Shown: positions 41,179-51,211, counted from the first letter of the stretch. The stretch: 64,000 nt of DNA from Cladosporium sp. IMV 00045 (GCA_001931905.2 MSJI02000858.1:29568-93567); one strand, 5' to 3'. Numbers and translations: made by a program. Notes: generated from the sequence alone by a model not told the origin.

Positions 41179-42708
41179 TCAACCAGTCACCCTCCTCACC
41201 CAAAGCGTGCCCTCCCCCTCCCCGAAATCCTCCTTCCTCCTCGCCCTCGCAATGCGGATCCCCACATCCATCTCCTCCATCTTGACCTCGCGCAGCGTCT
41301 CTCTGCGCTCGTCGAGGCGCCGACGCGCATCTCTCACAGCCGCGAAAGAGACTTCGAGTGGAGAAGCGCGCTCGACTTTTTCCAAGTCGCTGATGGAACG
41401 CTCGATGTTGCGGCGTTGCATCGTGAGGTTCTTTTCTTGGATGAGGAGCGTTTCGAGGTGGGTGGCTTGGGATTCGGTCATGAAGGGGAGGGAAGGGAGG
41501 GCCTTTTTGCCGGAGGTGTTGGACGGGGTTGTGCTGGAGGTTGAGGTGGGTTTGCGGGGCGTGCTGTTGGGGTCGGTGGTGGTGGGGAAGTTGCGCGCGC
41601 GGGGGGTGGAGGCGGGGGAGTCAGTTGTTGATGTGGATGTGTCGGCGCGTTGGCGGGGGGTGGAGGGCGTGGTGTCTTCTTCGTAGTCGATTCGTTCGTA
41701 GTCGGCGCGCTGGATGGGGCGTTTGCGGGAGAGGACTGATTCGGCGGGGGAGTCGGAGAAGGCTTGTTGTGAGGGTTGGGGAGATGGCACTGGTGAGGTG
41801 TCGTTGGGGTCGCCGAGTTCTTCGTGCGGTGTCGGGGCGGCGCTTGTGGCGACGGTCGTCCAGCTGAAGTGGGACATGAGTGGTGGTCTTCCTCCCGCTC
41901 CGGTTGCCATTGTGTCTGTTGATTGTCGCTTTGGCGCTTCAGAAGGAGCGGCTGTGGACCAGCTAAATCTGCTGTGCATGTTTGCGTCCGGGACTGCCAG
42001 CAGGTCCTGGGGTGGTGGGGTGTTCTCGTTGGTCGACTGAGACAGCGACATCACAGGCTTGCGCTTCACTTGGTGTTGTGCATTCACGCCGCGGGCCGGC
42101 TGTGGCATGATATTGACTGAGATTTGAGACGGTGTTGGGCTGTTCAAGGGGGATCGCAGTGACGGAGTCTTGGGACCGGAAGTGACAGAGCTGGTTTCGG
42201 AGTCGCGCAGGACGGATACATTGGATGAGTTCTTCTTGGTCTTGAGTGATTTGAGACCAGGTGAGTAGCGGCGGGCGTTGAAGACACCATCCCAGGCGGA
42301 TGATTTTGTTTGGGGTGTCTTGCCTGGAGTAGGTGGTTCGCTGGACATGTCGTCTTGTTTGCTGGTGTTGTTTGTGTTGTTATTGTTGTTGGTGGCGACG
42401 GGAGATTTGGTCAGCATGGTCCTGACCTGGCTGAAGATGGGAAGACGTGATTGTCGCGTGGCCTGCGGGCCGTGATCGGGTATTTGCGTTTCGCGGATGT
42501 TGTAGTTTTGGGATTTGGCAGAGCGAGGTGAGATGTCGTGGTTTGTCGTGATTGGTGTTACCGGCTCGTCGCTGTAGACGGATGAGGACACAGCCGAGAC
42601 TGGCCGAGCTGTCATCCAAGGCGCATCTTCCTGGATGGTGTATGTGGGCATCTTCACGAGGCCGGCTCGTGGAGCGCTGTTGTTGATGGAGACGGTGCGA
42701 GTCGTCAT
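41179..42708 (-). CDS. Ser/Thr-rich protein with C-terminal coiled coil, 509 aa, function unknown
   Basis: I do not recognise a named family. The start is the ATG at 42706-42708 (MTTRTVSINNSAPRAGLVKM); the open frame extends further upstream but with composition unlike protein. Residues 1-360 are low complexity and rich in Ser, Thr, Pro and Asn, with an Asn run near residue 108, several S/T-P sites and a basic patch, as expected for a disordered phosphoprotein. Residues about 400-500 form a charged coiled-coil (E-T-L-L-I-Q-E-K-N-L-T-M-Q-R-R-N-I-E-R-S, later A-R-R-R-L-D-E-R-R-E-T-L-R-E-V). The regular ordering and the conserved-looking N-terminus suggest a conserved fungal protein, possibly cytoskeletal or cell-cycle related; this is a guess. 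Single exon, in single-copy DNA between the two duplicated blocks. Confidence 0.75.
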   Translation of the reverse strand: MTTRTVSINNSAPRAGLVKMPTYTIQEDAPWMTARPVSAVSSSVYSDEPVTPITTNHDISPRSAKSQNYNIRETQIPDHGPQATRQSRLPIFSQVRTMLTKSPVATNNNNNTNNTSKQDDMSSEPPTPGKTPQTKSSAWDGVFNARRYSPGLKSLKTKKNSSNVSVLRDSETSSVTSGPKTPSLRSPLNSPTPSQISVNIMPQPARGVNAQHQVKRKPVMSLSQSTNENTPPPQDLLAVPDANMHSRFSWSTAAPSEAPKRQSTDTMATGAGGRPPLMSHFSWTTVATSAAPTPHEELGDPNDTSPVPSPQPSQQAFSDSPAESVLSRKRPIQRADYERIDYEEDTTPSTPRQRADTSTSTTDSPASTPRARNFPTTTDPNSTPRKPTSTSSTTPSNTSGKKALPSLPFMTESQATHLETLLIQEKNLTMQRRNIERSISDLEKVERASPLEVSFAAVRDARRRLDERRETLREVKMEEMDVGIRIARARRKEDFGEGEGTLWVRRVTG

Positions 42709-44285
42709 CTCGAAAAAAAGGGAGTCTGCACGTATATATCCAGTAGTGATTGTTGTCGCCCAATCCGCGCGGCGCCTAGGTGACGTCGCCGGGTGTTTCG
42801 AGTTGGGCGCGCTGGTGCAGGGATGGACCTTGCAGCGCGAGCTGTGTGTTGTCGAGTCGTGTGCTGCTGTGCAACAACGACAACAGTAGCAGTAGCCAAA
42901 CAATACTGCAGTTCGGGCGGTTCTGATGTTTGAAGAGAGCGACGGTGGTGATGGATAGACTAACAGACGGAGGAGGCGGAGTGGTCTATTCTTTTCTCTC
43001 GCCTGCCAGGTGGAGGACGTGCTGGTCGCCGCACTCGCCAAGTAGCATGGGTGGGATAAATGGGCACGCAGCAAGCGAGTCCACCCAGCGGCCGTTGCCG
43101 AGATGAAATTACTGGTCTCACATGGATGCCCGGTCTCCGAATGGCTATCATTGGTTCAGAGCAGTTCACAGCCTGGTCTTCAGGGCCTTCGCGCAGCCCT
43201 CAGCAGCCTTCCGGCTTTCGGGTAACGAAGGCGCACACCCCCATCGAGGCCTCTAGTGCTGGAGGATCCGGATCAGGAGGCGGAATCTAGAGACACGCAC
43301 CAGCTATCCCGTCGTGCCTGCCTTAACACCCAGCCATTATACCTCGTCGGCGCCCGGTCAGTCTGCGATCCCACGCCCGATGCCATATACATCTGTGCGA
43401 TCCCGCGCGCTCGACTTTGCACATTCCCATGGCACCGACTTCAGCGAACCGCTCCTCGTCTGCTCTCCTATCCTCTGCAGTTCTTCGCTGACGTCGTTCA
43501 AGCCACTGATATTCACATCCCACTCTCTTGCAGCCTTGGTGGAGGGTATACCTGGCTGCTGGTAACTGCTCCATCGAAGACTTATCGAAGATGGAGATCC
43601 GTCTCATCGATGATTGCAGATGTTGAATGGAGATCTTTGTCGTCATCCACGATCTTGGAGAACAATGGCTATGTCATTTCAAGGGGGATACATCCGAGGA
43701 AGACTTCTTCCATCTCGATCTGGGCTATGTTGGGAATGTATCGAATTGGCATACCCAAACAATCACGATATGCTCGAATGTGTTGAGCAAACGCCCCCTT
43801 TCCACCATGCAGTTATGATGTGATGGAAAAGTATATACATGGACTTCTCTGATCACCGAGAGCGGCGGTGTGTTCAAGCATGTGATTGCGCGAGAAGCGC
43901 ACACGGCCCGCGTAGTCAATAGCGTAGCGTACGTAGCCTTGTTGCCCAGAAGAGGCGAGATGCGAGCAATAGAGTAGATATAGTAGTTTCTAAATTAGAA
44001 TACGCGCGAATACATTACTCGCATGCCATTCTCCGAGGTGGGAGGCGCTCGCAAAACGCATTGGGCCGAGCCGGAGGATCCGCGTGAAACGTCTCTCCGT
44101 TGTGTGGCTCCACTATGAACTTCGCAGCTGCAGTCAGCTCTACCAAGCATGACCTCAGAGGTTGAAGGACACGAGAACATTCGACTCAAGTCAAATCAAC
44201 AGAAGGACACATCTTCACAAATCAAGGTATATGATACTCGTAAATCTCTCATAGATCAAGAAAACTAATTCCGCGAGCAGACAAC
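42709..44285. other. Intergenic region and left end of block C
   Basis: Holds the promoter of the coiled-coil gene (a TATATA lies at about 42731) and, from 43943, the start of block C. Several frames of 60-180 codons (for example 43256-43786) lack any domain. Nothing else was recognised. Confidence 0.5.
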
Positions 44286-44873
44286 ATGAGCTCGCCCGAA
44301 ACACCGCCCGCACCCGCGGCTGAAGTGTATGCTTACCATCACCAACTCCAACACCACCAAAAACGAAAAGAAGTCCCAGCCTAACCCAACACCCACAGCG
44401 CAACCATCGCAACCCCCCTGAACATCCTCCTCTTCTCCCTCTTCGCCATCCTCGTGTACATGCGCCTCCGCCCATCCAAATCGGCAACCGCCCTCCCGAC
44501 CCCGCCGTCCCCCACCGTCTTCAAAACATTCACCCCGCCCCAGCTCAAACCCTACAACGGCACGAACAACATGCCCGTCTACCTGGCGGTGCGCGGGCGC
44601 GTGTTCGACGTCACGCCCGGCCGCAACTTCTACGGCCCCGGCGGACCTTACGCCAATTTCGCGGGCAGGGATGCGAGTAGGGGTCTGGCTTGTGGGAGTT
44701 TTGATGAGGAGATGCTCACGGAGGATTTGGAGGGGCCGCTTGATAGGTTGGAGGATTTGGGCGCGGAGGAGATGGAGGCTATGAGGGGGTGGGAGGAGAG
44801 GTTTAGTGAGAAGTATTTGGTCGTGGGAAAGTTGGTGCCGGTTGGACATAAGGAGGCTGAGGCGGATGAGTAG
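44286..44873 (+). CDS. DAP1: Dap1/PGRMC-type membrane heme protein, two exons, 171 aa (copy C)
   Basis: Dap1 is a heme-binding cytochrome-b5-like protein that supports P450 enzymes of sterol synthesis and azole/damage resistance. Exon 1 (44286-44326) encodes MSSPETPPAPAAE; exon 2 is 44399-44873. The 72-bp intron has donor GTATGC, a CTAAC branch site and CACAG acceptor. Residues about 17-36 form one membrane segment (L-N-I-L-L-F-S-L-F-A-I-L-V). The b5-like domain follows: F-T-P-P-Q-L-K-P-Y-N-G, V-Y-L-A-V-R-G-R-V-F-D-V-T and the family signature Y-G-P-G-G-P-Y-A-N-F-A-G-R-D-A-S-R-G-L-A with the heme-ligating tyrosines. Length and topology fit the family. Confidence 0.93.
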
Positions 44874-44909
44874 GGATGCTTGGAGAGCACTGAGGATGAA
44901 GTGTGGTAT

Positions 44910-45026
44910 GGATGTACTGGAGTTGGCCCGACTCGGTTCATGTCACGAGATGGTTGTGCTTGAAGAGTGCTCAGGGTTGCCATACGGATGCCCTGGAATT
45001 GGTCCTACTCGGGCCATGTCACGAGA
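44910..45026. repeat. Imperfect 41-bp direct repeat (copy C)
   Basis: GGATG(T/C)(A/C)CTGGA(G/A)TTGG at 44910 and 44986, each ending CATGTCACGAGA, spaced 76 bp apart. It also occurs in copy D (51837 and 51918). Confidence 0.8.
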
Positions 45027-45224
45027 CGAATAATGTTGCGATTAATGGGCATTTCCATGCGATGAGGTGTTATGGGTTATTGGTCTGTATCATCCAGTTC
45101 TGATATCCTTTGCGACTTTTCATTTTGTTGTCTTGGTACCTATTATCTTTTCACTCACTGGCCTGCCTGGTTGGCTGTCCCGAAAGCTTCCAGCTCAAAT
45201 CCACCTTCCGCACCTGCCTATTGG

Positions 45225-45245
45225 CTATTGTGCGCAGAACAATAG
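45225..45245. repeat. Inverted repeat CTATTGT/ACAATAG, loop GCGCAGA (copy C)
   Basis: Perfect 7-bp arms around a 7-base loop. In copy D (52140-52160) the arms are the same but the loop is its exact reverse complement, TCTGCGC. A smaller GTCAG-C-CTGAC inverted repeat follows at 45246-45256. Confidence 0.95.
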
Positions 45246-45266
45246 GTCAGCCTGACAATAGTTGCG

Positions 45267-45290
45267 AGATGACTGACCACTCAGTCATCT
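45267..45290. repeat. Inverted repeat AGATGACTGA/TCAGTCATCT, loop CCAC (copy C)
   Basis: Perfect 10-bp arms. In copy D the arms extend to 11 bp (52181-52206). Conserved between copies although the neighbouring DNA differs; either a terminator-like hairpin for DAP1 or a dimeric factor site for the F-box promoter. Confidence 0.85.
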
Positions 45291-45486
45291 TTCACTGAAA
45301 TACAGTTCAACAGCATCAAATTTTTGCTGCACTTACACGAGCATGGAATAGAAGGCCGCCTGTGAGCTCTTTCACTTGCTATCCCACACTACACCCACAT
45401 CTTCACAGAATCACGTTAACACGGCATCAAAATCACCAGCACACGTCTTCAAGAGAGCAACAGCATCTCACACATCGATTTGCAAC

Positions 45487-46959
45487 ATGGTCTTCAACTT
45501 TCGCAAGCGTCGTGGGCGTCCTGCGCCGCAGAAGCCAAAACCAACATCGATCGCCACTATCCCAGATGAGCTTCATCTCAAGATCCTCGACCAGCTTTCC
45601 ACATCTGATGTTCTCAAACTGCGCGCAACCAGCAAGGTCTTCGTCGGCGTATGCTCAGACGTCATCAGAGCAAGACTGAAAGTCCTCTACGTCCATCCGT
45701 CAACCAGCTCACTCCGCAAGGCTATCAAGATCTGTCAGACAGATCTGGCCTCCAAGGTGGAAGAGATCTGCTTCCTCAACAAAATCATGTGGCATACCAT
45801 CCGTCAGCAGCAGATGGCTGACCGCCACCTCGAGGGTATCGATATCGCCGCCACATGGCCCGTTCCCGTTCCCAAGCAGATCAAGGCGCCCCGCAAGGTC
45901 GATCGAACATTTCACGGGAGCTTCGCAATGGCTCACCATGATCTACTGTCCGCAATGGCAAACCTGCCAACAGTGCGAGCATTCTCTTTCGCTGACACTT
46001 GTGATCGCCCTGGCTTCAACATGCTGCCTAGAAGTCGCGTTCTCCAGTACGCAGAGGAAATCCAACCCGTCGTTCTAAGCAGGGAGTACAAAGCCGAGAG
46101 CAAGCTCTACCGTCGTCGGGACCCAACACCCCCAACTCAAAGAGACAGTTTCACAGACAGTGAGGCTGTGCTCTCTATTCTTTGTCACCCCAAGATCCAC
46201 CTCACCAAATTGAGAATCACGGACGAACTCCCCTACTCCGACGCAATCACCGACCGATGCACCAAGCTCAACAGCCGCCGCGCCTTCGCCATTTGTCAAG
46301 CCAAGCTCTCACACCTTACCTTGATCGAACTCCACGTCAACACCGGCTGGGACAGAACCTCCTGGCAAGAGACATGCCACGCCATCCTGTCCCTCGCCGC
46401 GCCAAGTCTACAGCACCTCAAACTCACTTTCCAGCACAACGCCTCCATCCGCCGAACCCTCACCGAAATCAGCCTCTTCAACATCTTCGCCGACCTCGAA
46501 TTCCCCTCCCTCACACACCTCGACCTCACCGCCCTCCACCCCAAACCCGAACGTGGCAGACACTACCGCCCCATAATCCAAGACTTCGACTTCACCGCCT
46601 TCCTCACCACACACAGCACCTCCCTACGCACCCTTCACTTCTCCAACATCCTCTTCAGCGACTCCACCGCGCCTCGCCCCCTGTTGCAGCAAACGCGCGA
46701 GCTCCTCCGCCTCCGCGCCGTCTTGCGCGTGGGTTTGACTTGGATTGTGAATCACTTCTCGCACGACCCGCGCTGCGAGTCTTTCCTCGAGCGGGCTGCT
46801 AGGTGCGTCCATGAGTGTCACGCTTACTCGCTCGCGCCGCAGGGCTTGGTTTGGTTGGGAGATGTGAGGGCGTTGGCGGAGGAGGTGGGCGTGGGGTTGG
46901 ATGAGGAGAGGGGGACTTGGGATTTTGGGAGGGGGAGGGTTGTGGGTGAGGGGGTTTGA
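45487..46959 (+). CDS. F-box protein 1, 490 aa (copy C)
   Basis: The start is the ATG at 45487 (MVFNFRKRRGRPAPQKPKPT); the upstream open frame is ordinary leader. The F-box is at about residues 22-66 (I-P-D-E-L-H-L-K-I-L-D-Q-L, D-V-L-K-L-R-A-T-S-K-V-F). It is followed by leucine-rich, irregularly repeated sequence (L-T-L-I-E-L-H-V, L-Q-H-L-K-L-T-F, L-T-H-L-D-L-T-A-L) like an LRR substrate-binding region, so a Skp1-Cullin adaptor is likely. The very basic N-terminus could be a nuclear signal. Single exon. Copy D is shorter by four residues net, including loss of Y-A-E-E-I after residue 182. Confidence 0.85.
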   Translation: MVFNFRKRRGRPAPQKPKPTSIATIPDELHLKILDQLSTSDVLKLRATSKVFVGVCSDVIRARLKVLYVHPSTSSLRKAIKICQTDLASKVEEICFLNKIMWHTIRQQQMADRHLEGIDIAATWPVPVPKQIKAPRKVDRTFHGSFAMAHHDLLSAMANLPTVRAFSFADTCDRPGFNMLPRSRVLQYAEEIQPVVLSREYKAESKLYRRRDPTPPTQRDSFTDSEAVLSILCHPKIHLTKLRITDELPYSDAITDRCTKLNSRRAFAICQAKLSHLTLIELHVNTGWDRTSWQETCHAILSLAAPSLQHLKLTFQHNASIRRTLTEISLFNIFADLEFPSLTHLDLTALHPKPERGRHYRPIIQDFDFTAFLTTHSTSLRTLHFSNILFSDSTAPRPLLQQTRELLRLRAVLRVGLTWIVNHFSHDPRCESFLERAARCVHECHAYSLAPQGLVWLGDVRALAEEVGVGLDEERGTWDFGRGRVVGEGV

Positions 46960-47572
46960 GAGGGGTTTTTGTGGGTGATGGGATTCGAGCGTAAGGAAAA
47001 AGTTTGGTGGGTTTTGAGAATGGAGTCTTGCATGGGTGGATGAATGGGTTGAAATGACTATCGAACGACGTGATGAGTATTGATGCATGTCGAAAGAATT
47101 GACGATCGAGGACGATTGAATGAACGATCGAGACAATAGTGGAATGGACTTCGGTATACAAACCTTGAACGGCCAGCCAAAACGAGCGAATGAATAACGA
47201 CTGATATGAGAAGTGACATTAACGACTCGATGCTGCCAATAAACATAGAATATGCAACTTTGCACACTTGACATCTCTCGTGCTCTTCACATCTTCGTCC
47301 ACGAGCAGCACGTGAATATGAAGTCTGACAAAAGTGAAGCCTACCCTCCCAGCCTTCGCTCCTTCCCTACATGAGCTCCTTCACTTGCTCCTTCCTTCCT
47401 TCCTTTCCTTCACTGTCCCACCACAAGTTCTCGTGACTCGTTGCCTTGGCTCATGTGATCTGAAGACCCCCAACAGCTTAAAAACTCTCCTTCCCACCAC
47501 TTCTTCTCACCCACCCACTCGACTTTTATTCCACTTCCACACGACTCGGGGCTCAAAAGGCGCAAAACAACC
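46960..47572. other. Spacer between F-box genes (copy C)
   Basis: Contains the 3' flank of F-box 1 and the promoter of F-box 2, including a C/T-rich leader with repeated CTTCCTTC near 47390-47410. The open frame that continues leftward from F-box 2 exon 2 through its intron is not coding. Confidence 0.5.
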
Positions 47573-48746
47573 ATGGCGCCAAAGAAGCGCAAGGCTTCAC
47601 CGGTCGGAGGGCCATCTCGCAAGGTATGTACACCCCGTCACTGCTCATTGCATGTTAGGCATCGCTTTACTGACGGGTTTGCACAAGGCGAAAGTGACGG
47701 AGAGCCAGGCGATGGAGCCGCAAGTGACGGATACTCAGGCAGCGGAGACAAACGCCAAAGAGACTCAAGCTATGGGGACGAAAGCGACCAAGACCCAAAC
47801 ATCAACCACCGAAACCGCTGGAAACTCGACTACTGCACGCAAGGTACAAAAGCGCAAAGCAACCAACACCAGCACTGCAATCTCCCGCCGCGCCACTCGT
47901 TCCATGACCACAGATGCAGCACGCCAGGCGGTCCTCCAGACTGACGAGCTGCTCGATGCCATACTCGTCAACCTCTCCATGCAGCAACTCTTCGTCATCC
48001 AGCGCGTCTCGAAACGCTTCAAAGCCGTCATTGCTGCTACGCCGGCGATTCAGGAGAAGATGTTCCTTCGCCCGAGCAATGGACCTGTTGAGACCTTGAC
48101 TATAGATGAACTCGCATACGGCATGCCAGTCGCCCTGGCCAAGAACATTGTCGGCGTGCATGCAGTCACGCGTAGGCCAGTGACTCTCAACCCAATGCTG
48201 AGGAAAGTTCACGATTGGGCCATCCGAGACAGACTTTGGTTGAGTGCCAGTTCTTTCGTACTGGAATGCAGACCATTCTTGATCAAGCAATCAATTAGCT
48301 TGCTAGACACCTTCATCTCAAGCCCCCCGTGCCGCGAGGCCAAGTTGAGTTTGGAAATGATGATGCGATCTGCGCGACACAAGAGAGTATCCATCCGTAA
48401 GAATAAAATTACGATGACGGTTGTTGAGTCGGAAACTGGCCTTACTTTCCGGGACATAATGGATGCAGTGATGGATGAATGCGACAACGTGTCTATCTCA
48501 AGCAGGATTGATCTGAGATGGCCAGAGCGCTATCTGCTTAATCACACAGTACGCGAAGCCATCGACCGAAATGAGGGAGAATTTGGGCCAGCATTCATTG
48601 TGGGTGGGATTATCATCCCGCGGGAAGATATAATCGCACCGAGCGCTGCAGACTGGAATGCTGTACGTGACGGAGAACTTGGGGACCAGATCGTGACGGA
48701 TAAGCCCACAAGTCGCCCTGGCTCGAGTAGCATACCAGAAAACTAG
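47573..48746 (+). CDS. F-box protein 2, two exons, 369 aa (copy C)
   Basis: Exon 1 (47573-47623) encodes MAPKKRKASPVGGPSRK; exon 2 is 47688-48746. The 64-bp intron has donor GTATGT, a CTGAC branch site and ACAAG acceptor, and the same structure holds in copy D. After a Thr/Gln/Ala-rich degenerate repeat (residues 18-75, TESQA-, TDTQA-, KETQA-like units) and a basic segment comes the F-box at about 99-143 (T-D-E-L-L-D-A-I-L-V-N-L, F-V-I-Q-R-V-S-K-R-F-K). The C-terminal half has the R-P-V-T-L-N-P segment common to this fungal family. Probably a nuclear Skp1-Cullin adaptor; substrate unknown. This copy is intact whereas copy D has a stop. Confidence 0.82.
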
Positions 48747-49852
48747 GCACGCGACAGTAGAGGTCCAGGCTACTCAGAAGATACTGGCCTGAGCGATGTC
48801 GTCAAGTAAAAGGGCAAGAAGGGATACTGGTGCGTGGGCACTTCAGTGAAGCAGACTGGACCAACGAAAGCGGAATGAAGCCAGCGTGTTGGAGTGCCAT
48901 CGGAGCAAGAACAATTTTGTCGCGTGGTTGATGCATGCCCAGGGATTGTTTACAACCAACATTGGATGGACTTGAAAATGCGATGTGAGAGGTTGAGTAC
49001 ACTGAAGGCCTTGATGAAAGAGTTTCTTTGACCAGCTCATTAGGTACTCGAAATTGATGCTATTGCAGCCTTTGCTTCTACTTGAGATCCAGTCTGTGGC
49101 GAATTTGTCCTGCATATTGCCCGTGCATGTGTCGTGTCAAAGCAAGCTAGCGATCGTATCTCGCCCGCTACATCTCAGAACAGCCTAGCCTGGTGGCGTA
49201 AGATCGTCGAGACATGCCGGGAAGCCAGTAACGTAAGACGGTTGCTGAGGGAGCGAAGGCGCATGCAGTCGAATTCAAATTAGACTCGACGATACTACCT
49301 ACTCACAGAGGCTATTTCGGTGTCATGTACATAACACTCACGACGATAGGAAAAAGGTGAGGTTGAACATGACCAAGAGCGTTGATGTGGATATCTGGCC
49401 CATCGCCAACGGCGGCAAGGGCAAAAGTCAAGCAAAAGCAAAGCGTTGGCCCACTCAATCCGTCCAAATTTAGAGTCTCTGGCAGTCGGGAAGCCGAGCG
49501 GAGAGGGCCTGGGACTAATGCACCTCCCTGACTTGCAGCATGATACTGCTCGTCTACCAACTCGATCTCGACTCTTGTTTTCGTCCTCGCCGTCTGTCAC
49601 GACATTCCATTCGCTTTTCACGCTTTTCATCAACCGCCTCAGCACCGCCCATCTGAGCTCCCGTGCTCTCCGCTCGCTCTACACCGAAGGACGAGCCGTC
49701 AAAACAAACACCACAGCAGCAACCGTCTAGACTTTTGTGCGCCACGCGTCCCACCGCAGCAACATTCGCTCTCTCATTGTGAGACCACACACAGCCCTCG
49801 CGAGGGTAGCCAGGGCTTTTCAAGAGTACACGCATACACACTCGTCGCAATC
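48747..49852. other. Spacer upstream of the Ser-rich protein gene (copy C)
   Basis: About 1.1 kb. From about 49135 on it is nearly identical to copy D and likely holds the promoter and 5' leader. Open frames conserved on both strands (49312-49560 minus, 49446-49730 plus) follow from that overall identity; no domain is visible. Confidence 0.5.
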
Positions 49853-50770
49853 ATGCGGCCCGCAACCATTCTGTCCTCCATGATGCTCCTTGCCGCGACT
49901 TCGTCGGCATCGATGCTCACCCATCCTCTCGATGCCTTGAAGCGGGAAATCTCACCGGTGCTCTTCCACCGTCAGGACGACTCTTCCACAACCAGTGTTG
50001 CTTCTTCCAGGGAGAGCTCATCCAGGGAAAGCTCTGCTGAGAACACCGGTAGCCGGACAAGCGATGACGAGAGTGCTTCCCGAACAAGCGCCAGCGCCAG
50101 CTCCACTGCCAGCGGAGACAACAACGATGAGGACGACGAGAACGGAGACGAGACCAGCAGCGGCGGTTCGAGCATCACAAAGACCTCAGGATCAGCAAAA
50201 AGCTCAGGCAGCGGGACCAAGACAAACTCCGAGCCGACGTTCGACGCCCGAAACCCCGCCGGCGGTGCATCCATGATCACTCCCAACGCCCTCTCCCCCG
50301 CCAGCTATTACAAGATCAAAGACGAAGTCACCTTCGTCTGGAACTACACCTCCCTCTCCAAAGCGCCCAAGGCCGTCGACGTCATGGCCACCTGCACGCA
50401 GAACCAGGCCATGTACACCATCTCGGCCAACATGTCCTTCGAGTCGACGCAGTCCGTCATCTGGGACACCGGCGCCTACCAGGCGACCGGCGTGACCCCG
50501 CTGCTGACCGAGACGTACACTCTGATCGTGCACGACGCCGCAAAGGACGTCTCCGCCACCGCGAAGGCCGGCTACCTCGGCACCTGGAACCAGTTCACTT
50601 TCGGCATGTACGAGCCGCAGAAGTACACGCCCATGGCCGACTACGTCTGCGCGACTTGTAGTAGTGCTATGAGTTTGATGGAGAAGCAAACTTACGGGTT
50701 CATGGTCGCCATGATTGGCGTGACGTTGTTTACTTTCGGGTGGTTTACGGGCGAGGCTGGGTTGTGGTGA
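49853..50770 (+). CDS. Ser-rich secretory-pathway membrane protein (DUF7137-like), 305 aa (copy C)
   Basis: Signal peptide at residues 1-20 (MRPATILSSMMLLAATSSAS), then a Ser/Thr/Asp/Glu-rich disordered region to about 125. Next is a compact domain: F-D-A-R-N-P-A-G-G, then Y-Y-K-I-K-D-E-V-T-F-V-W-N-Y-T-S-L, D-V-M-A-T-C and V-I-W-D-T-G-A-Y-Q, an arrangement I recall as the fungal DUF7137 family (from memory, not searched). A single hydrophobic segment near the C-terminus (G-F-M-V-A-M-I-G-V-T-L-F-T-F-G-W) should anchor it in the membrane. Two Cys in C-A-T-C-S-S may pair. Function unknown; the domain has an immunoglobulin-like pattern. Single exon. Confidence 0.83.
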   Translation: MRPATILSSMMLLAATSSASMLTHPLDALKREISPVLFHRQDDSSTTSVASSRESSSRESSAENTGSRTSDDESASRTSASASSTASGDNNDEDDENGDETSSGGSSITKTSGSAKSSGSGTKTNSEPTFDARNPAGGASMITPNALSPASYYKIKDEVTFVWNYTSLSKAPKAVDVMATCTQNQAMYTISANMSFESTQSVIWDTGAYQATGVTPLLTETYTLIVHDAAKDVSATAKAGYLGTWNQFTFGMYEPQKYTPMADYVCATCSSAMSLMEKQTYGFMVAMIGVTLFTFGWFTGEAGLW

Positions 50771-50846
50771 TGTTGAGATGTTGCGAGTCACTGAGGTTGG
50801 GGGGAAAGAGACGTAAAATGTACACTGTGTACGATTTCAAGAATGG

Positions 50847-50866
50847 NNNNNNNNNNNNNNNNNNNN
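50847..50866. other. Assembly gap (20 N)
   Basis: Second placeholder of exactly 20 N, between the two copies of the 6.8-kb block. Confidence 1.
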
Positions 50867-51211
50867 TGCCCAGAAGAGGCGAGATGCGAGCAATAGAGTA
50901 GATATAGTAGTTTCTAAATTAGAATACGCGCGAATACATTACTCGCATGCCATTCTCCGAGGTGGGAGGCGCTGGCAAAACGCATTGGGCCGAGCCGGAG
51001 GATCCGCGTGAAACGTCTCTCCGTTGTGTGGCTCCACCATGAACTTCGCAGCTGCAGTCAGCTCTACCAAGCATGACCTCAGAGGTTGAAGGACACGAGA
51101 ACATTCAACACAAGTCACGTTAACAGAACAACACATCTGTACTAGTCAAGGTATGTTAAAATCGAAGACCTCTCTCAAGATCAAGACAGCTAATCTTTTT
51201 GGGCAGACAAC

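Larger units (their letters stand above)
44874..45486. other. Spacer between DAP1 and F-box gene 1 (copy C)
   Basis: Contains a 41-bp direct repeat in the DAP1 3' flank and a cluster of three inverted repeats about 200-260 bp before the F-box ATG, listed separately. Confidence 0.6.
43943..50846. repeat. Block C, first copy of a 6.8-kb duplicated segment
   Basis: Collinear with block D (50867-57518). It runs to the last base before the second N gap. DAP1 and the Ser-rich protein are nearly identical between copies, whereas the two F-box genes have diverged more. Confidence 0.95.

Noticed and set aside
47334..47572. N-terminal extension of F-box 2 in copy C
   Set aside because: The frame runs through the promoter and intron. 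The spliced model with MAPKKRKASP holds in both copies, the extension does not.
49312..49730. Open frames on both strands conserved between copies C and D (also 55993-56402)
   Set aside because: The whole segment is nearly identical in both copies, so conservation of frames carries no information; no domain is visible.
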